Source: Rhodobacter sp. (lineage in GTDB: Bacteria; Pseudomonadota; Alphaproteobacteria; Rhodobacterales; Rhodobacteraceae). From it: DNA of 10,883 bases. Location: the NCBI GenBank assembly GCA_016704435.1, contig JADJAB010000039.1, positions 1 to 10,883 of the forward strand, given 5' to 3'. Within the stretch, counting starts at the first letter, position 1. Every line of letters starts with the position of its first letter. Positions 1 through 7,676 of this stretch are shown here, piece by piece. The notes beneath the pieces are model-generated. The model was not told where the DNA came from. It saw only the letters and a list, made by a program, of their open reading frames with translations, and searched no databases. The position numbers and the translations under genes are program-made.

Positions 1-545
1 GCTTTGCCGAACGCAGCATCGAGCTGGACCCGCTGGATCCTTTCTCGAACCTCGTGATGGGGCGGTCGTTCTGGCTGCGTGGAGAGCTCGAGCTGGGGTT
101 GGACTGGCTTGACCGTTCGATTGCACTCAGCCCGAATTACGCCCATGGCCACTACGCGCATGCTTTCGCCGATATGCTATCGAGCAGAGAGAACACCGCG
201 CGCGCCTACGTTGACACCGCTTGTCAACTCAGTCCACTGGACCCGATGGTCTATGCCATGCATAGCACTCGTGCGATGTCTTTCATTGTCGACGGTGACT
301 ACGAAACTGCTGCGAAATGGGCAGAGGTCGGCGCCCGATCTCCAAATTCGCATTTTCTGATCGGCATGATTGCGGTGCTCGCTCATTCTCTGAACCGGGC
401 ACCAGAGAAAGCCCTGTTTTGGCAACGAAATGTTGCGCGCCGACGCCCAGATGCCAATCAAGGCCACTTCTTCAAATCGTTTCCTTTCACCGATCCGGAG
501 GTTCGGCACCGCGTATCAAGCGCCCTCACGCTTTCAGGATATTGA
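1..545 (+). CDS. TPR-repeat protein, C-terminal part (5' end outside window)
   Basis: The reading frame is open from base 3, so this is the C-terminal ~180 residues of a longer protein whose start lies upstream. The GTG at 54 is internal to the frame and need not be the real start. The sequence is a series of tetratricopeptide-like helix pairs with the usual small and aromatic positions: an ALSPNYAHGHY-type repeat near 125-160, a CQLSPLDPMVYAMHS repeat near 220-265, then a DYETAAKWAEVGARSPNS repeat. It ends with a FPFTDPEVRHRVSSALTLSGY tail. Such a tail after TPRs is familiar from proteins with an N-terminal winged-helix or adenylate/guanylate cyclase domain, a TolB-like domain and C-terminal TPRs. 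Membership of that family is inferred, because the N-terminal domain is not visible. TPRs serve protein-protein contact. The frame ends naturally at TGA 543-545, convergent to the synthase gene on the other strand. Confidence 0.8.
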   Translation, partial: FAERSIELDPLDPFSNLVMGRSFWLRGELELGLDWLDRSIALSPNYAHGHYAHAFADMLSSRENTARAYVDTACQLSPLDPMVYAMHSTRAMSFIVDGDYETAAKWAEVGARSPNSHFLIGMIAVLAHSLNRAPEKALFWQRNVARRRPDANQGHFFKSFPFTDPEVRHRVSSALTLSGY

Positions 546-937
546 GAGACGACCGGCATTTCCAACCGAGTTTGCTTGTCCCTATTTTGGCCAGGATGAG
601 GAAGGCCGCCTATTCGGTGTGACATCATGGTGCTTTGCGGTTTGGCCCTTCGTTTACTCTGAGATGAGCACTTCAGGTAAGCTTGGATCAAACGGCCGGT
701 TCGGGGACGCTGCGTCGCAGCACAGGAGATTGCACGAATGGCCGACAAGGGCCGTTCGCGACGCCAAGCGGTGCATGTGGCTAGGGCTCTCGGGTGCTCT
801 CGCAGATATCCGCGAGAGCGCCCGGACTGTGCCGATCCGTCGTAGCCGGGCTCAAACACCCTGCCACAACGCATCTGGCTATGGGCCAGCCCGGCCCCCT
901 TGGGTGCCACCCCGCCTTTTCCGGTTCCCTTGGCGGT
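546..937. other. Convergent intergenic region without a convincing gene
   Basis: These 392 bases lie between the 3' ends of the TPR gene (+) and the DAHP synthase gene (-). Open frames on both strands have poor composition (rich in Arg, Ser and Cys, no recognisable motif) and no ribosome binding site, so I call no gene. The stretch holds a perfect short palindrome, GCTGCG-T-CGCAGC at 709-721, the large inverted repeat at 791-824 described separately, and a 5-bp inverted repeat GGGCC-agccc-GGCCC at 883-897. None is followed by a T-run in either direction, so no standard rho-independent terminator is visible. Confidence 0.6.
791..824. repeat. Long inverted repeat (13-bp stem, 8-nt loop)
   Basis: The arm CGGGTGCTCTCGC at 791-803 and the arm GCGAGAGCGCCCG at 812-824 are complementary except for one T:G position at 795/820, which becomes a G-U wobble in RNA. 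The loop is AGATATCC. The motif GCTCTCG also occurs as a direct repeat just before and inside the left arm (786-792 and 796-802). Lying between two convergent genes, it could act as a bidirectional terminator or 3'-end protecting hairpin, or be a protein-binding palindrome. No T-run follows on either side, so intrinsic termination is uncertain. Confidence 0.6.
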
Positions 938-2309
938 CTACAGCGCCACGCGCTGCGCCTCGCGCCGCTGGGTCGAAAGTTCTTCGGCCACCAGGAAGGC
1001 CAGTTCCAGCGCCTGGCTGGCATTCAGCCGCGGGTCGCAGGCGGTGTGGTAGCGGTCGGCCAGGTTCTCGTCGCTGACCGCGCGCAGGCCGCCGGTGCAT
1101 TCGGTCACGTCCTTGCCGGTCATCTCGAAATGCACGCCGCCGGGCACGCTGCCCTCGGCCTTGTGGATGGCGAAGAACTCGCGCACTTCGCGCAGCACGG
1201 AATCGAAGGGCCGCGTCTTGTAGCCGCTGGTCGACTTGATGGTGTTGCCGTGCATCGGGTCGCAGGACCAGACTACCTTTGCGCCCTCGTCCTGCACCGC
1301 CTTGATCAGCCGCGGCAGATGATCGCCCACCTTGCCGGCACCAAAGCGCGCGATCAGCGTCAGCCGCCCGGCCTCGTTTTCCGGGTTCAGCTTGGCCATC
1401 AGCACCTTGAGGGTCTTCGACGGTCGTCGTCGGCCCGCATTTCAGCCCGATCGGGTTCTGCACACCACGGGCGAATTCGACATGCGCGCCGTCGGGCTGG
1501 CGGGTGCGGTCGCCGATCCAGATCATGTGCCCCGAGCCCGCCACCGGCAGGCCGGTGATGCTGTCGATCCGGCACAGCGCCTCTTCGTATTCCAGAAGCA
1601 GCGCCTCGTGGCTGGTGTAGAACTCCACGCTTGCCAGTTCCGGCGCGGTCACCGACGTCACCCCGGCCGCGTTCATGAAATCCAGCGCGTCCGAGATGCG
1701 GTTCGACAACTCGCGGTAGCGTTCAGCCTTGTCATGCTCGGCAAAGCCCAGCGTCCAGGCGTGGACCCGGTGGATGTCGGCAAAACCGCCGGTGGAGAAC
1801 GCGCGCAGCAGGTTCAGGCTGGCGGCGGCCTGGGTATAAGCCTGCAGCATCCGGCCCGGATCGGGGATGCGCGCCTCTTGCGTCGGCTCGAAGCCGTTGA
1901 CGATGTCGCCGCGGTAGCTGGGGTATTCGACGCCGCCGATCACCTCGGTCGGGGCCGAGCGCGGCTTGGCGAACTGGCCGGCCATGCGACCGACCTTGAT
2001 CACCGGAACCTTGGCGCCATAGGTCAGCACCACCGCCATCTGCAGCATGACGCGGAAGGTATCACGAATGTTGTCGGCGCTGAATTCGGCAAAACTCTCG
2101 GCGCAATCGCCACCCTGCAGCAGAAAAGCCTTGCCCTCGGCCGCCAGCGCCAGCTGCTTTTTCAGCCGCCGCGCCTCGCCCGCGAAGACCAGCGGCGGAT
2201 ACTTGGCCAGCTGCGCCTCGACGGCATTCAGCGCGGCGGTATCGGGATAGTCGGGCATCTGCACGCGCGGTTTGGCGCGCCAGTCCGATTTCGTCCAGCC
2301 CTTGGTCAT
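938..2309 (-). pseudogene. Class II 3-deoxy-7-phosphoheptulonate (DAHP) synthase, interrupted by a +1 frameshift
   Basis: This is the first enzyme of the shikimate pathway, condensing phosphoenolpyruvate with erythrose 4-phosphate in the cytoplasm. Family hallmarks are clear. LLQGGDCAESF carries the metal-binding Cys (about residue 69), followed by GQFAKPRS (111-118), SYRGD (131-135) and GLKCGP (288-293). In the second frame come CDPMHGNT, HFEMTGKDVTEC and CDPRLNASQALELAF, which carry the His, Glu and Asp metal ligands. The frame breaks after GPTTTVED. One base too many in the GGG at 1411-1413 (CCC on the coding strand) moves the remaining 157 residues to another frame. Removing it gives 456 residues, the usual length. 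As written, the first frame runs on to 879 as nonsense. The start is ATG at 2309 because a GAGGAAGA Shine-Dalgarno sits 4 bases upstream; the ATG at 2354 lies upstream of the predicted transcription start. Otherwise perfect conservation suggests a very recent mutation or a sequence error. Confidence 0.9.
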
Positions 2310-2313
2310 GGCG

Positions 2314-2321
2314 TCTTCCTC
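2314..2321 (-). promoter_or_regulatory. Ribosome binding site of the DAHP synthase gene
   Basis: Read on the minus strand this is GAGGAAGA, 4 bases before the ATG at 2309. It decides between this start (protein beginning MTKGWTKSDW) and the longer in-frame ATG at 2354, which has no comparable site. Confidence 0.6.
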
Positions 2322-2343
2322 GGTCGTTTGCGGTAACGGCTTG

Positions 2344-2371
2344 GCTATACGCAATGACGCCCCGGAAGCAA
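2344..2371 (-). promoter_or_regulatory. Candidate sigma-70 promoter for the DAHP synthase gene
   Basis: On the minus strand TTGCTT (bases 2371-2366) and TATAGC (2349-2344) are separated by 16 bases, resembling -35 and -10 boxes. Transcription would begin near 2337, leaving a leader of about 28 bases before the ATG at 2309. The spacing and position fit, but the match is partial, so this is a prediction by eye only. Confidence 0.35.
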
Positions 2372-2465
2372 AGGCCGAAACCGGCTGAAAATGGCGGGAT
2401 GCGGCCCTTGCGGAGGCGCTGGATTTCGGATCATGTTACACAAACGACGCGAACAGGTCGCAGAT

Positions 2466-3489
2466 ATGCCCACGCCGCCGCGCAAGGCCACCCAGACCGC
2501 AAAGGACCGCCCGCCCCGGAGGTTCGTCTTTCTGCTGTTGAACAACTTCACCTTGCTGGCCTTCGCCTCGGCGATCGAGCCGTTGCGCATCGCCAACCGC
2601 GTCGCCGGCCAGCCGATCTACAGCTGGAAACTGGCGGGCGAGAACGGTGTCGAAGCCGTCTGCTCCAACGGCACCGCGTTCAAGCTGGACATGGGCCTTG
2701 AAGAGGTGGACCGCGACGACATCGTGCTGGTCTGCGGCGGCATCGACGTGCAGAAGGCCACCAGCAAGGCGGTGCTGAACTGGCTGCGGCGCGAGGCGCG
2801 GCGCGGCGTCACCGTCGGCGGGCTGTGCACCGGCTCTTACGCGCTGGCCAAGGCAGGGCTGCTGGACGGCAGGAAGGCCACCATCCATTGGGAAAACCAG
2901 GACGGCTTCCTTGAGGAATTCGAAGATGTGAAGCTGACCAAGTCGGTCTTCGTGATGGACGGCAACCGCTGGTCCACCGCGGGCGGCACCTCGTCGCTGG
3001 ATCTGATCCTGAAGGTGGTGGCCGCCGATCATGGCGAAGACGTCGCCAATACCGTCGCCGACCAGCTGATCTATTCCACCATCCGCACCGATCAGGACAC
3101 CCAGCGGCTGTCGATCCCGACCCGGATCGGCGTGCGGCACCCGAAGCTTTCGCAGGTCATCCAGATGATGGAGGGCAACATCGAAGACCCGATGTCGCCG
3201 GCCGATCTGGCCGAAGAAGTGGGCATGTCGACCCGCCAGCTGGAACGCCTGTTCCGCCGCTATCTGAACCGCTCGCCCAAGCGGTATTACATGGAGTTGC
3301 GGCTGCAAAAGGCGCGGAACCTGTTGATGCAGACGGATATGAGCGTGATCAACGTGGCGCTTGGCCTGCGGCTTTGCCAGCCCGTCGCATTTCTCGAAAT
3401 GCTACCGCAGCCACTACAACACCACGCCTTACCGCGAGCGCGGCACGCAAGGGATGCCGGGGGCATTGCCGATCCGGCTGTCGATCTGA
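2466..3489 (+). pseudogene. GATase1-like AraC-family transcriptional regulator, frameshifted near its C-terminus
   Basis: A DJ-1/PfpI (GATase1-like) sensor domain occupies about residues 18-200: FVFLLLNNFTLLAFASAIEP, VLVCGGIDV, and the nucleophile-elbow-like GGLCTGSYALAKAGLL with Cys at about 121. An AraC/XylS DNA-binding domain follows at about 228-325, with first helix-turn-helix LAEEVGMSTRQLERLFRRYL and RSPKRYYMELRLQKARNLL. This architecture is shared by the ArgR/GbdR/CdhR group of amino acid and betaine catabolism regulators; the effector here is unknown. At 3363-3364 an extra G breaks the second helix-turn-helix. Dropping it gives ALACGFASPSHFSKCYRSHY and a stop at 3487-3489 (340 residues), the standard family ending. 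Unrepaired, the frame runs to 3551 with about 60 unrelated residues. The start is uncertain: ATG 2466 is chosen on length, while ATG 2433 would add 11 residues. Neither has a strong ribosome binding site. It is divergent from the DAHP synthase gene. Confidence 0.85.
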
Positions 3490-3682
3490 TCCCCCTGCCA
3501 TGGCCGGCCCCTGGCCACCCAAGACGCGCGTCGGCAGAGAGCCCAGCCTGAGCAAGTCACGCAAACGCTGAACGGCAGCTTTTAGCCCAAACTGCAAGAT
3601 GCTGCGCCGTGCACCAATGTCGGCAACTTCACGCTGTTGTGGGCTGCCGACCCGGCCCGCGACGCGGCGATGCGCTGCGCGG

Positions 3683-4570
3683 TCAGTCAGCGTCAAGATA
3701 GGTGATCGTCGAGCGATTGGAACCGCCCAGAATCTCGAGATATCTCCGTCCCTCATCGTCGGTCTTTTCTTCGAAGGGATGGCTGCGGTCGGGATCAATC
3801 TGGCATATCTCGGGCGTGGCGAGGGCACAGTAATAGCGGGTCAATTCCTCGTCCCCGACAAGAAGGAACAGGTGGTTGTAGGCGTCATGGCCCTGGCAAA
3901 TGATATTGCCCTTGTAGGCCCAGGTCGCGTCGCCGCCGAAGCCAAGGGTCCAAGGAAGCACCCAGCCGTCGACCGGAATGCTTTCGTTCAGGCAGATCGC
4001 GGCGGTCGGGCCGCCGTCGCCGACCAGGTCGGAGCCGTCCCCCCTGGCGATCGCGGCGCGCAGCGCCACCCGCTCGGCCTGCAATTTTTCGGCACGGTCC
4101 CGTATGTCTTCCAGGTCGGCCCGAGCGACGCGCAGGGTCTCAATCGCGGAAGCCTGAACCTTGGGGCTGTTGTCGAGGGCGTAGCGCAGGATCAGGTCGC
4201 GCAGCGCGTCCGCGTCGAAGATCGCGAGCGTCAGCGCCCGCTCTTCGGGGGAGACCGCGTTCAGGCGGTCGATGTCCAGGATATCGGCCGCGATCTCGTT
4301 GGTAACGCGGTCGATGTAATCGCCGAACTCGCTGCGCGGGACGATCACTAGAATACCGTCCTGGTCCCTGGCAAAGATCGTTTCGTCGGGATTGGCGAGG
4401 CCGGCCTCGAGCCGGGCGATCCGGCTCAGCGCCGAATCCTCGGCGCTGACCAGCCGGTCGTACTGGGCGTCGAGTTCGGCGAGCGTCGGCGCAGACTCGG
4501 CGTGCGCAGGCTTGACCTGAACCATGCAGGCGGCGAACGCGATCGCGACAATGAAATAGCGTTTGAACAT
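3683..4570 (-). CDS. Exported protein of unknown function with coiled coil and cysteine-containing C-terminal region
   Basis: I do not recognise this family. The 295-residue product starts with a typical Sec signal peptide (MFKRYFIVAIAFAACMVQVK, then PAHA|ES, predicted cleavage after residue 24), so it should be periplasmic or secreted. Residues about 27-60 and 135-177 are rich in Glu, Arg, Ala and Leu with heptad-like spacing, suggesting helical or coiled-coil segments. The C-terminal ~110 residues look globular, with aromatic motifs (DGWVLPWTLGFGGDATWAY) and four cysteines at about 193, 225, 248 and 256 that could form two disulfides. The ATG at 4570 is chosen because AGGG (4577-4580) sits 6 bases upstream and the signal peptide begins there. 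The ATG at 4594 would add 8 residues and has a purine-rich AGGGA directly abutting it. A Cys at residue 15 is not in a good lipobox. It has no close co-oriented neighbour. Confidence 0.75.
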   Translation of the reverse strand: MFKRYFIVAIAFAACMVQVKPAHAESAPTLAELDAQYDRLVSAEDSALSRIARLEAGLANPDETIFARDQDGILVIVPRSEFGDYIDRVTNEIAADILDIDRLNAVSPEERALTLAIFDADALRDLILRYALDNSPKVQASAIETLRVARADLEDIRDRAEKLQAERVALRAAIARGDGSDLVGDGGPTAAICLNESIPVDGWVLPWTLGFGGDATWAYKGNIICQGHDAYNHLFLLVGDEELTRYYCALATPEICQIDPDRSHPFEEKTDDEGRRYLEILGGSNRSTITYLDAD

Positions 4571-5162
4571 CGGGGACCCTGCTTCAGCCGACATTCCCTA
4601 CGTAGAATGCCTCATCCTGAGCGTAGTCGCCATACTGCGCGACGATCAAGCATCTTGGACACGCCGTGCCAGAGTCGGCTGATCTGTCGCGCGACTCGTT
4701 TGCGATTTTGGCTTCGGCTGCAGTCACTCATCGGGCTTTTTTTTGATCGTCGGCGGACTTTGCGGGTGGCATGATCGCCGCACCCGGCACCGCACCGATA
4801 AGCGTCACGGCCGCCATTCCTGAAGCTAATGGCATGCCGAAAGAAACCTCATTGCAGTTCAAGGACATGATGGCAGCTGAACTTGGACAACTGCCGAATG
4901 TCCGCTCCGTACGCAAAAGCGGACGTCCCCTTTTTCCCTGCCTGATGTTGACTGGAGCCGTCAGCATCCGAGCATACCGTTCTGTGCGTGCCCCCCCTCT
5001 TTGCGTCTGCGCCATCTTGCAGACCGCGCAATCATGTCCGGCACGCGCCCGGATGACCTCAGCACGAGTCACAGATGAGATCAAAAGGCTTTACAAACCT
5101 TTAAGCCAAAACCCCAAACCATTGATTTATATAACAACCGACCAGCGTCCCGACTCGGGCCG
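4571..5162. other. Intergenic region without a convincing gene
   Basis: About 590 bases separate two minus-strand genes. It should contain the promoter of the 295-residue exported protein, but I see no clear -35/-10 pair. Visible elements are a CTACGTAG palindrome at 4598-4605, a T8 tract at 4736-4743 without a preceding stem, the stem-loop at 4898-4926, and an AT-rich stretch at about 5083-5140 just beyond the 3' end of the dehydrogenase gene. Open frames at 4771-5187 (+) and 4728-5084 (-) overlap each other, lack ribosome binding sites and have no recognisable motifs. The base composition is less GC-rich than in the neighbouring genes. Confidence 0.55.
4898..4935 (+). repeat. Stem-loop followed by C4T5
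   Basis: ATGTCCGCT (4898-4906) and AGCGGACGT (4918-4926) form a 9-bp stem with one T:G pair and an 11-base loop, followed by CCCC and TTTTT (4927-4935). On the + strand this resembles a weak intrinsic terminator, but no plus-strand gene precedes it. It may instead be a dispersed palindromic element. Confidence 0.4.
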
Positions 5163-6260
5163 CTATTCCCCCGGCGCCAGCCGGTAGACGGTGCCGTCAT
5201 GGACCGACAGGAACCAGATCGACCCGTCCGGCGCCTCCACCACGTCGCGCACCCGGCCGGTTTCCGGTGCCGCGATCCTTTCCTCGGCATAGCCGGTTGC
5301 GGCGGGTGTATCGGGGTCCAGCCGCCCGAGGAAATCGCTGTTGAGCGAGCCGAAGAAGATGTCGCCTTTCCACTCCGGCACCAGTGCGCCGGAATAGACC
5401 ATCAGACCCGAGGGCGCGATCGACGGGTCCCAGTAGTGCAAGGGCTGCTCCATCCCCTCCTGCGCCGTGCCGATGCCGATGCGCCCGCCGCCATAGTTCT
5501 CGCCATAGGTGATGACCGGCCAGCCGTAGTTCAGGCCCGCCTGCGGCGCGTTCAGCTCATCGCCGCCCTGCGCGCCGTGTTCCACCGTCAGAAGCCGGCC
5601 CGACAGGTCCAGCGCCGCGCCCTGCAGGTTGCGGTGGCCGCGCGAAAAGACCCCGGCCCGCCAGCCGTCCAGCAGCGTTGCCGGGGAGCCGTCGCGGGAA
5701 AGGTGGATGATCTTGCCAAGGCTCTGGGCCGGGTCCTGCGCGGCCAGCCCCTCGGGGCCGGTGCCGCGGTCGCCGGTGGTCAGAAAGACCGTGCCATCCG
5801 TCGCCTCGACCAGCCGCGCGCCAAAATGCCGCCCGCCGCCCGCGCCGTCGCCAAGAAAGACCTGCGCAAACCCCTCAAGCCGTTGCCCGTCCTGCGACAG
5901 TCGCCCCTTGCCCGCCGCCGTCGCCACGCCCCCTGCTGCCTGCATCGAATAGGCCAGCCAGACCTCGCGGGTTTCGGCAAAATCCCGCGGCACCATCACG
6001 TCCAGCAACCCGCTCTGCCCTTGCACCGCCACCCCCGGCAGGCCCGAGACGCCTGCCCCCCGTCCATCGGCGACAAGCGTCAGGCGGCCGTCCCGCTCGG
6101 TCACCAGAAACGACCCGTCGGGTAGAAAGGCAATCGCCCAGGGCTCGTCGAAACCCCTGGCGACCGGCGTGATCTGCAGACGTCCGGCCGAGGTGTCGAC
6201 CGGGCCGGCAAGGGCCGGAGTGGCAAGAAGCAGAAGCGGGAAAAGCAGGCGGGCGTGCAT
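5163..6260 (-). CDS. PQQ-dependent sugar (aldose-type) dehydrogenase, periplasmic
   Basis: A 365-residue member of the soluble glucose/sorbosone dehydrogenase beta-propeller family (Asd/YliI-like). It oxidises aldose sugars in the periplasm using pyrroloquinoline quinone. The signal peptide is MHARLLFPLLLLATPALA|GP (cleavage near 18). Family motifs in order are GFDEPWAIAFLPDG (37-49), GQSGLLDV (81-88), GRHFGARL (143-150) carrying the His that acts as general base in the family, TTGDRG (161-166), DPAQSLGKIIHLSRDG (176-191), SRGHRNLQG (206-214) with the PQQ-contacting Arg region, EHGAQGGDELN (227-237), NYGWP (244-248) and DPSIAPSGL (278-286). ATG 6260 is chosen because the signal peptide begins there and GAAAGG lies 8 bases upstream; the frame extends to 6353 but that part is not protein-like. 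Substrate specificity cannot be read from the sequence. No PQQ synthesis genes are in the window. It is divergent from the transporter operon. Confidence 0.9.
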   Translation of the reverse strand: MHARLLFPLLLLATPALAGPVDTSAGRLQITPVARGFDEPWAIAFLPDGSFLVTERDGRLTLVADGRGAGVSGLPGVAVQGQSGLLDVMVPRDFAETREVWLAYSMQAAGGVATAAGKGRLSQDGQRLEGFAQVFLGDGAGGGRHFGARLVEATDGTVFLTTGDRGTGPEGLAAQDPAQSLGKIIHLSRDGSPATLLDGWRAGVFSRGHRNLQGAALDLSGRLLTVEHGAQGGDELNAPQAGLNYGWPVITYGENYGGGRIGIGTAQEGMEQPLHYWDPSIAPSGLMVYSGALVPEWKGDIFFGSLNSDFLGRLDPDTPAATGYAEERIAAPETGRVRDVVEAPDGSIWFLSVHDGTVYRLAPGE

Positions 6261-6345
6261 GCGAAGGGCCTTTCGGTTGTGTCCTGCCAAAGGTAATCGC
6301 CTTTTGCGGTCAATCCAGCCCGCATCCACCGCGATGGCGCAGAAT

Positions 6346-6358
6346 TGACCCATGGTCA
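6346..6358. promoter_or_regulatory. Perfect short palindrome TGACC-CAT-GGTCA in the divergent intergenic region
   Basis: TGACC (6346-6350) and GGTCA (6354-6358) are inverted around CAT. It lies about 86 bases upstream of the dehydrogenase start and 94 bases upstream of the transporter binding-protein start, a place where an operator for either gene could sit. I know of no specific regulator to assign. A 5+5 palindrome can occur by chance. Confidence 0.25.
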
Positions 6359-6438
6359 GCGCCCTTCCGCACGCTTCAAGGCGCTTTTCTTTTGTCTTGT
6401 GGGGCTCTAGGGTCCGATTTCAGGATTTCGATCCAACT

Positions 6439-6444
6439 AGGGAG
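6439..6444 (+). promoter_or_regulatory. Ribosome binding site of the binding-protein gene
   Basis: AGGGAG lies 7 bases before the ATG at 6452. This strong site fits a highly translated periplasmic binding protein and fixes the start directly ahead of the signal peptide. Confidence 0.65.
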
Positions 6445-6451
6445 CTAACCA

Positions 6452-7648
6452 ATGAAAAAACTGCTGCTGGCCGTTTCGGCCTGCGCCTTGACGGCTGGCA
6501 TTGCCTCCGCCGAGGACGTGAAACTGGGGATTCTCATCGGCTTCACCGGACCCATCGAATCGCTGACCAGCCACATGGCTGCGGCGGCCGAACTGGCGAT
6601 GGCAGAGGTCAACGCCTCGGGCCAGGCCGCCAACACCTATGCGTCGGTGCGCGGCGACTCGACCTGCGTCGATGCCGCTGCCGCGACTGCGGCCGCCGAG
6701 CGGATGATCACCGCCGAGGGCGTCAAGGGCATCATCGGCGGCGACTGCTCGGGCGTGACCCGCGCGGTGCTGACCAACGTTGCCATGCCGAACGGCATCG
6801 TGATGGTCTCGCCCTCGGCCACCTCGCCGGCGCTGACTGCCGACCCCGACAACGGGCTGTTCTTCCGCACCTCGCCGTCGGATGCGCGCGAAGGCGAAGT
6901 CATGGCCGACATTCTGGTCGAAAAGGGCGTGAAATCCATCGCCCTGACCTATTCCAACAGCGACTATGGCAAGGGTCTGGCCGAGGCGATCTCGGCCGCG
7001 TTCATCGCCAAGGGCGGCACCGTCACGATCAACGCTGCCCATGACGACGGCAAGGCCGATTATTCGGCCGAAGTCGCGGCACTGGCGGCGGCGGGTGGCG
7101 ACCTGCTGGTCGTGGCCGGCTATCTGGACCAGGGCGGCAAGGGCATCATCCAGGCCTCGCTGGATACCGGCGCCTTCTCGACCTTCGGCCTCCCCGGCGG
7201 CATGGTGGGCGACAGCCTGCCCCTGGCCATCGGCCCGGCGCTGGATGGCAGCTGGGGCCAGGTCGCACAGTCCGACAGCGCGGGCGCGGCGGTGCTGATC
7301 GAGATGGGCAAAGCAAACTCTCCGGCCTTCGACGCCACCTCGCCCTATTCGATGGAAAGCTATGACGCAGCGGCGCTGATCATGTTGGCGATGGAGGCTT
7401 CGGGTTCCACCGACCCGAACGTCTACAAGGACAAGATCATGGAGATCGCCAATGGTCCGGCAGACGTGTCGGGCACCAAGATCCTGCCGGGCGAGTTGGG
7501 CAAGGCGCTGGAACTGATCAAGGCCGGCACCGCCATCGACTATGATGGCGGCTCGGGCGTGATGCTGATCGGACCCGGCGAAAGCGCTGGCCGCTACAAG
7601 GAGTTCGAGGTCAAGGGCGGCGTCTACGAGACCATCAAGTTCCGCTGA
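6452..7648 (+). CDS. Branched-chain amino acid-type ABC transporter substrate-binding protein
   Basis: A 398-residue periplasmic binding protein of the type I fold (Peripla_BP_6, LivK/LivJ-like) that captures solute and delivers it to the LivH/LivM channel encoded downstream. Signal peptide: MKKLLLAVSACALTAGIASA|ED. The sequence VSAC resembles a lipobox, but Cys11 is too close to the N-terminus for a normal lipoprotein signal, and ASA|ED is a good signal peptidase I site. Typical features are VKLGILIGFTGP at the first strand, a Cys pair around CVDAAAATAAAERMI and GGDCSGVTRA (likely disulfide), SPSATSPALT and FFRTSPSDAREG in the binding cleft, and YSNSDYGKGLAEAI at the start of the second lobe. 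It is first in the operon, followed by a stem-loop and the ATPase genes. The family also binds urea, amides and other amino-compounds, so the true ligand is open. Confidence 0.92.
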   Translation: MKKLLLAVSACALTAGIASAEDVKLGILIGFTGPIESLTSHMAAAAELAMAEVNASGQAANTYASVRGDSTCVDAAAATAAAERMITAEGVKGIIGGDCSGVTRAVLTNVAMPNGIVMVSPSATSPALTADPDNGLFFRTSPSDAREGEVMADILVEKGVKSIALTYSNSDYGKGLAEAISAAFIAKGGTVTINAAHDDGKADYSAEVAALAAAGGDLLVVAGYLDQGGKGIIQASLDTGAFSTFGLPGGMVGDSLPLAIGPALDGSWGQVAQSDSAGAAVLIEMGKANSPAFDATSPYSMESYDAAALIMLAMEASGSTDPNVYKDKIMEIANGPADVSGTKILPGELGKALELIKAGTAIDYDGGSGVMLIGPGESAGRYKEFEVKGGVYETIKFR

Positions 7649-7676
7649 CGCTTGGGTAACGCTTGACAGATTGGCG

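Noticed and set aside
458..910. Minus-strand open frame of 150 codons downstream of the DAHP synthase gene
   Set aside because: Overlaps the end of the TPR gene, is rich in Arg/Ser/Cys, and includes the inverted repeat at 791-824; not protein-like.
1332..2336. Long plus-strand open frame (334 codons) opposite the DAHP synthase gene
   Set aside because: It is a high-GC mirror frame; its product is rich in Arg, Gly, His and Gln with no domain, while the minus-strand frame has unmistakable enzyme motifs.
4736..4743. T8 tract as an intrinsic terminator
   Set aside because: No stem immediately upstream on the plus strand, and no plus-strand gene to terminate.
4771..5187. Plus-strand open frame of 138 codons in the gap before the dehydrogenase gene
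   Set aside because: No ribosome binding site, no recognisable motif, runs into the 3' end of the dehydrogenase gene, contains a stem-loop, and overlaps an equally poor minus-strand frame at 4728-5084.
6452..6520. Possible lipoprotein signal (VSAC) in the binding protein
   Set aside because: The Cys is only residue 11, too near the start; the ASA|ED signal peptidase I site fits better.
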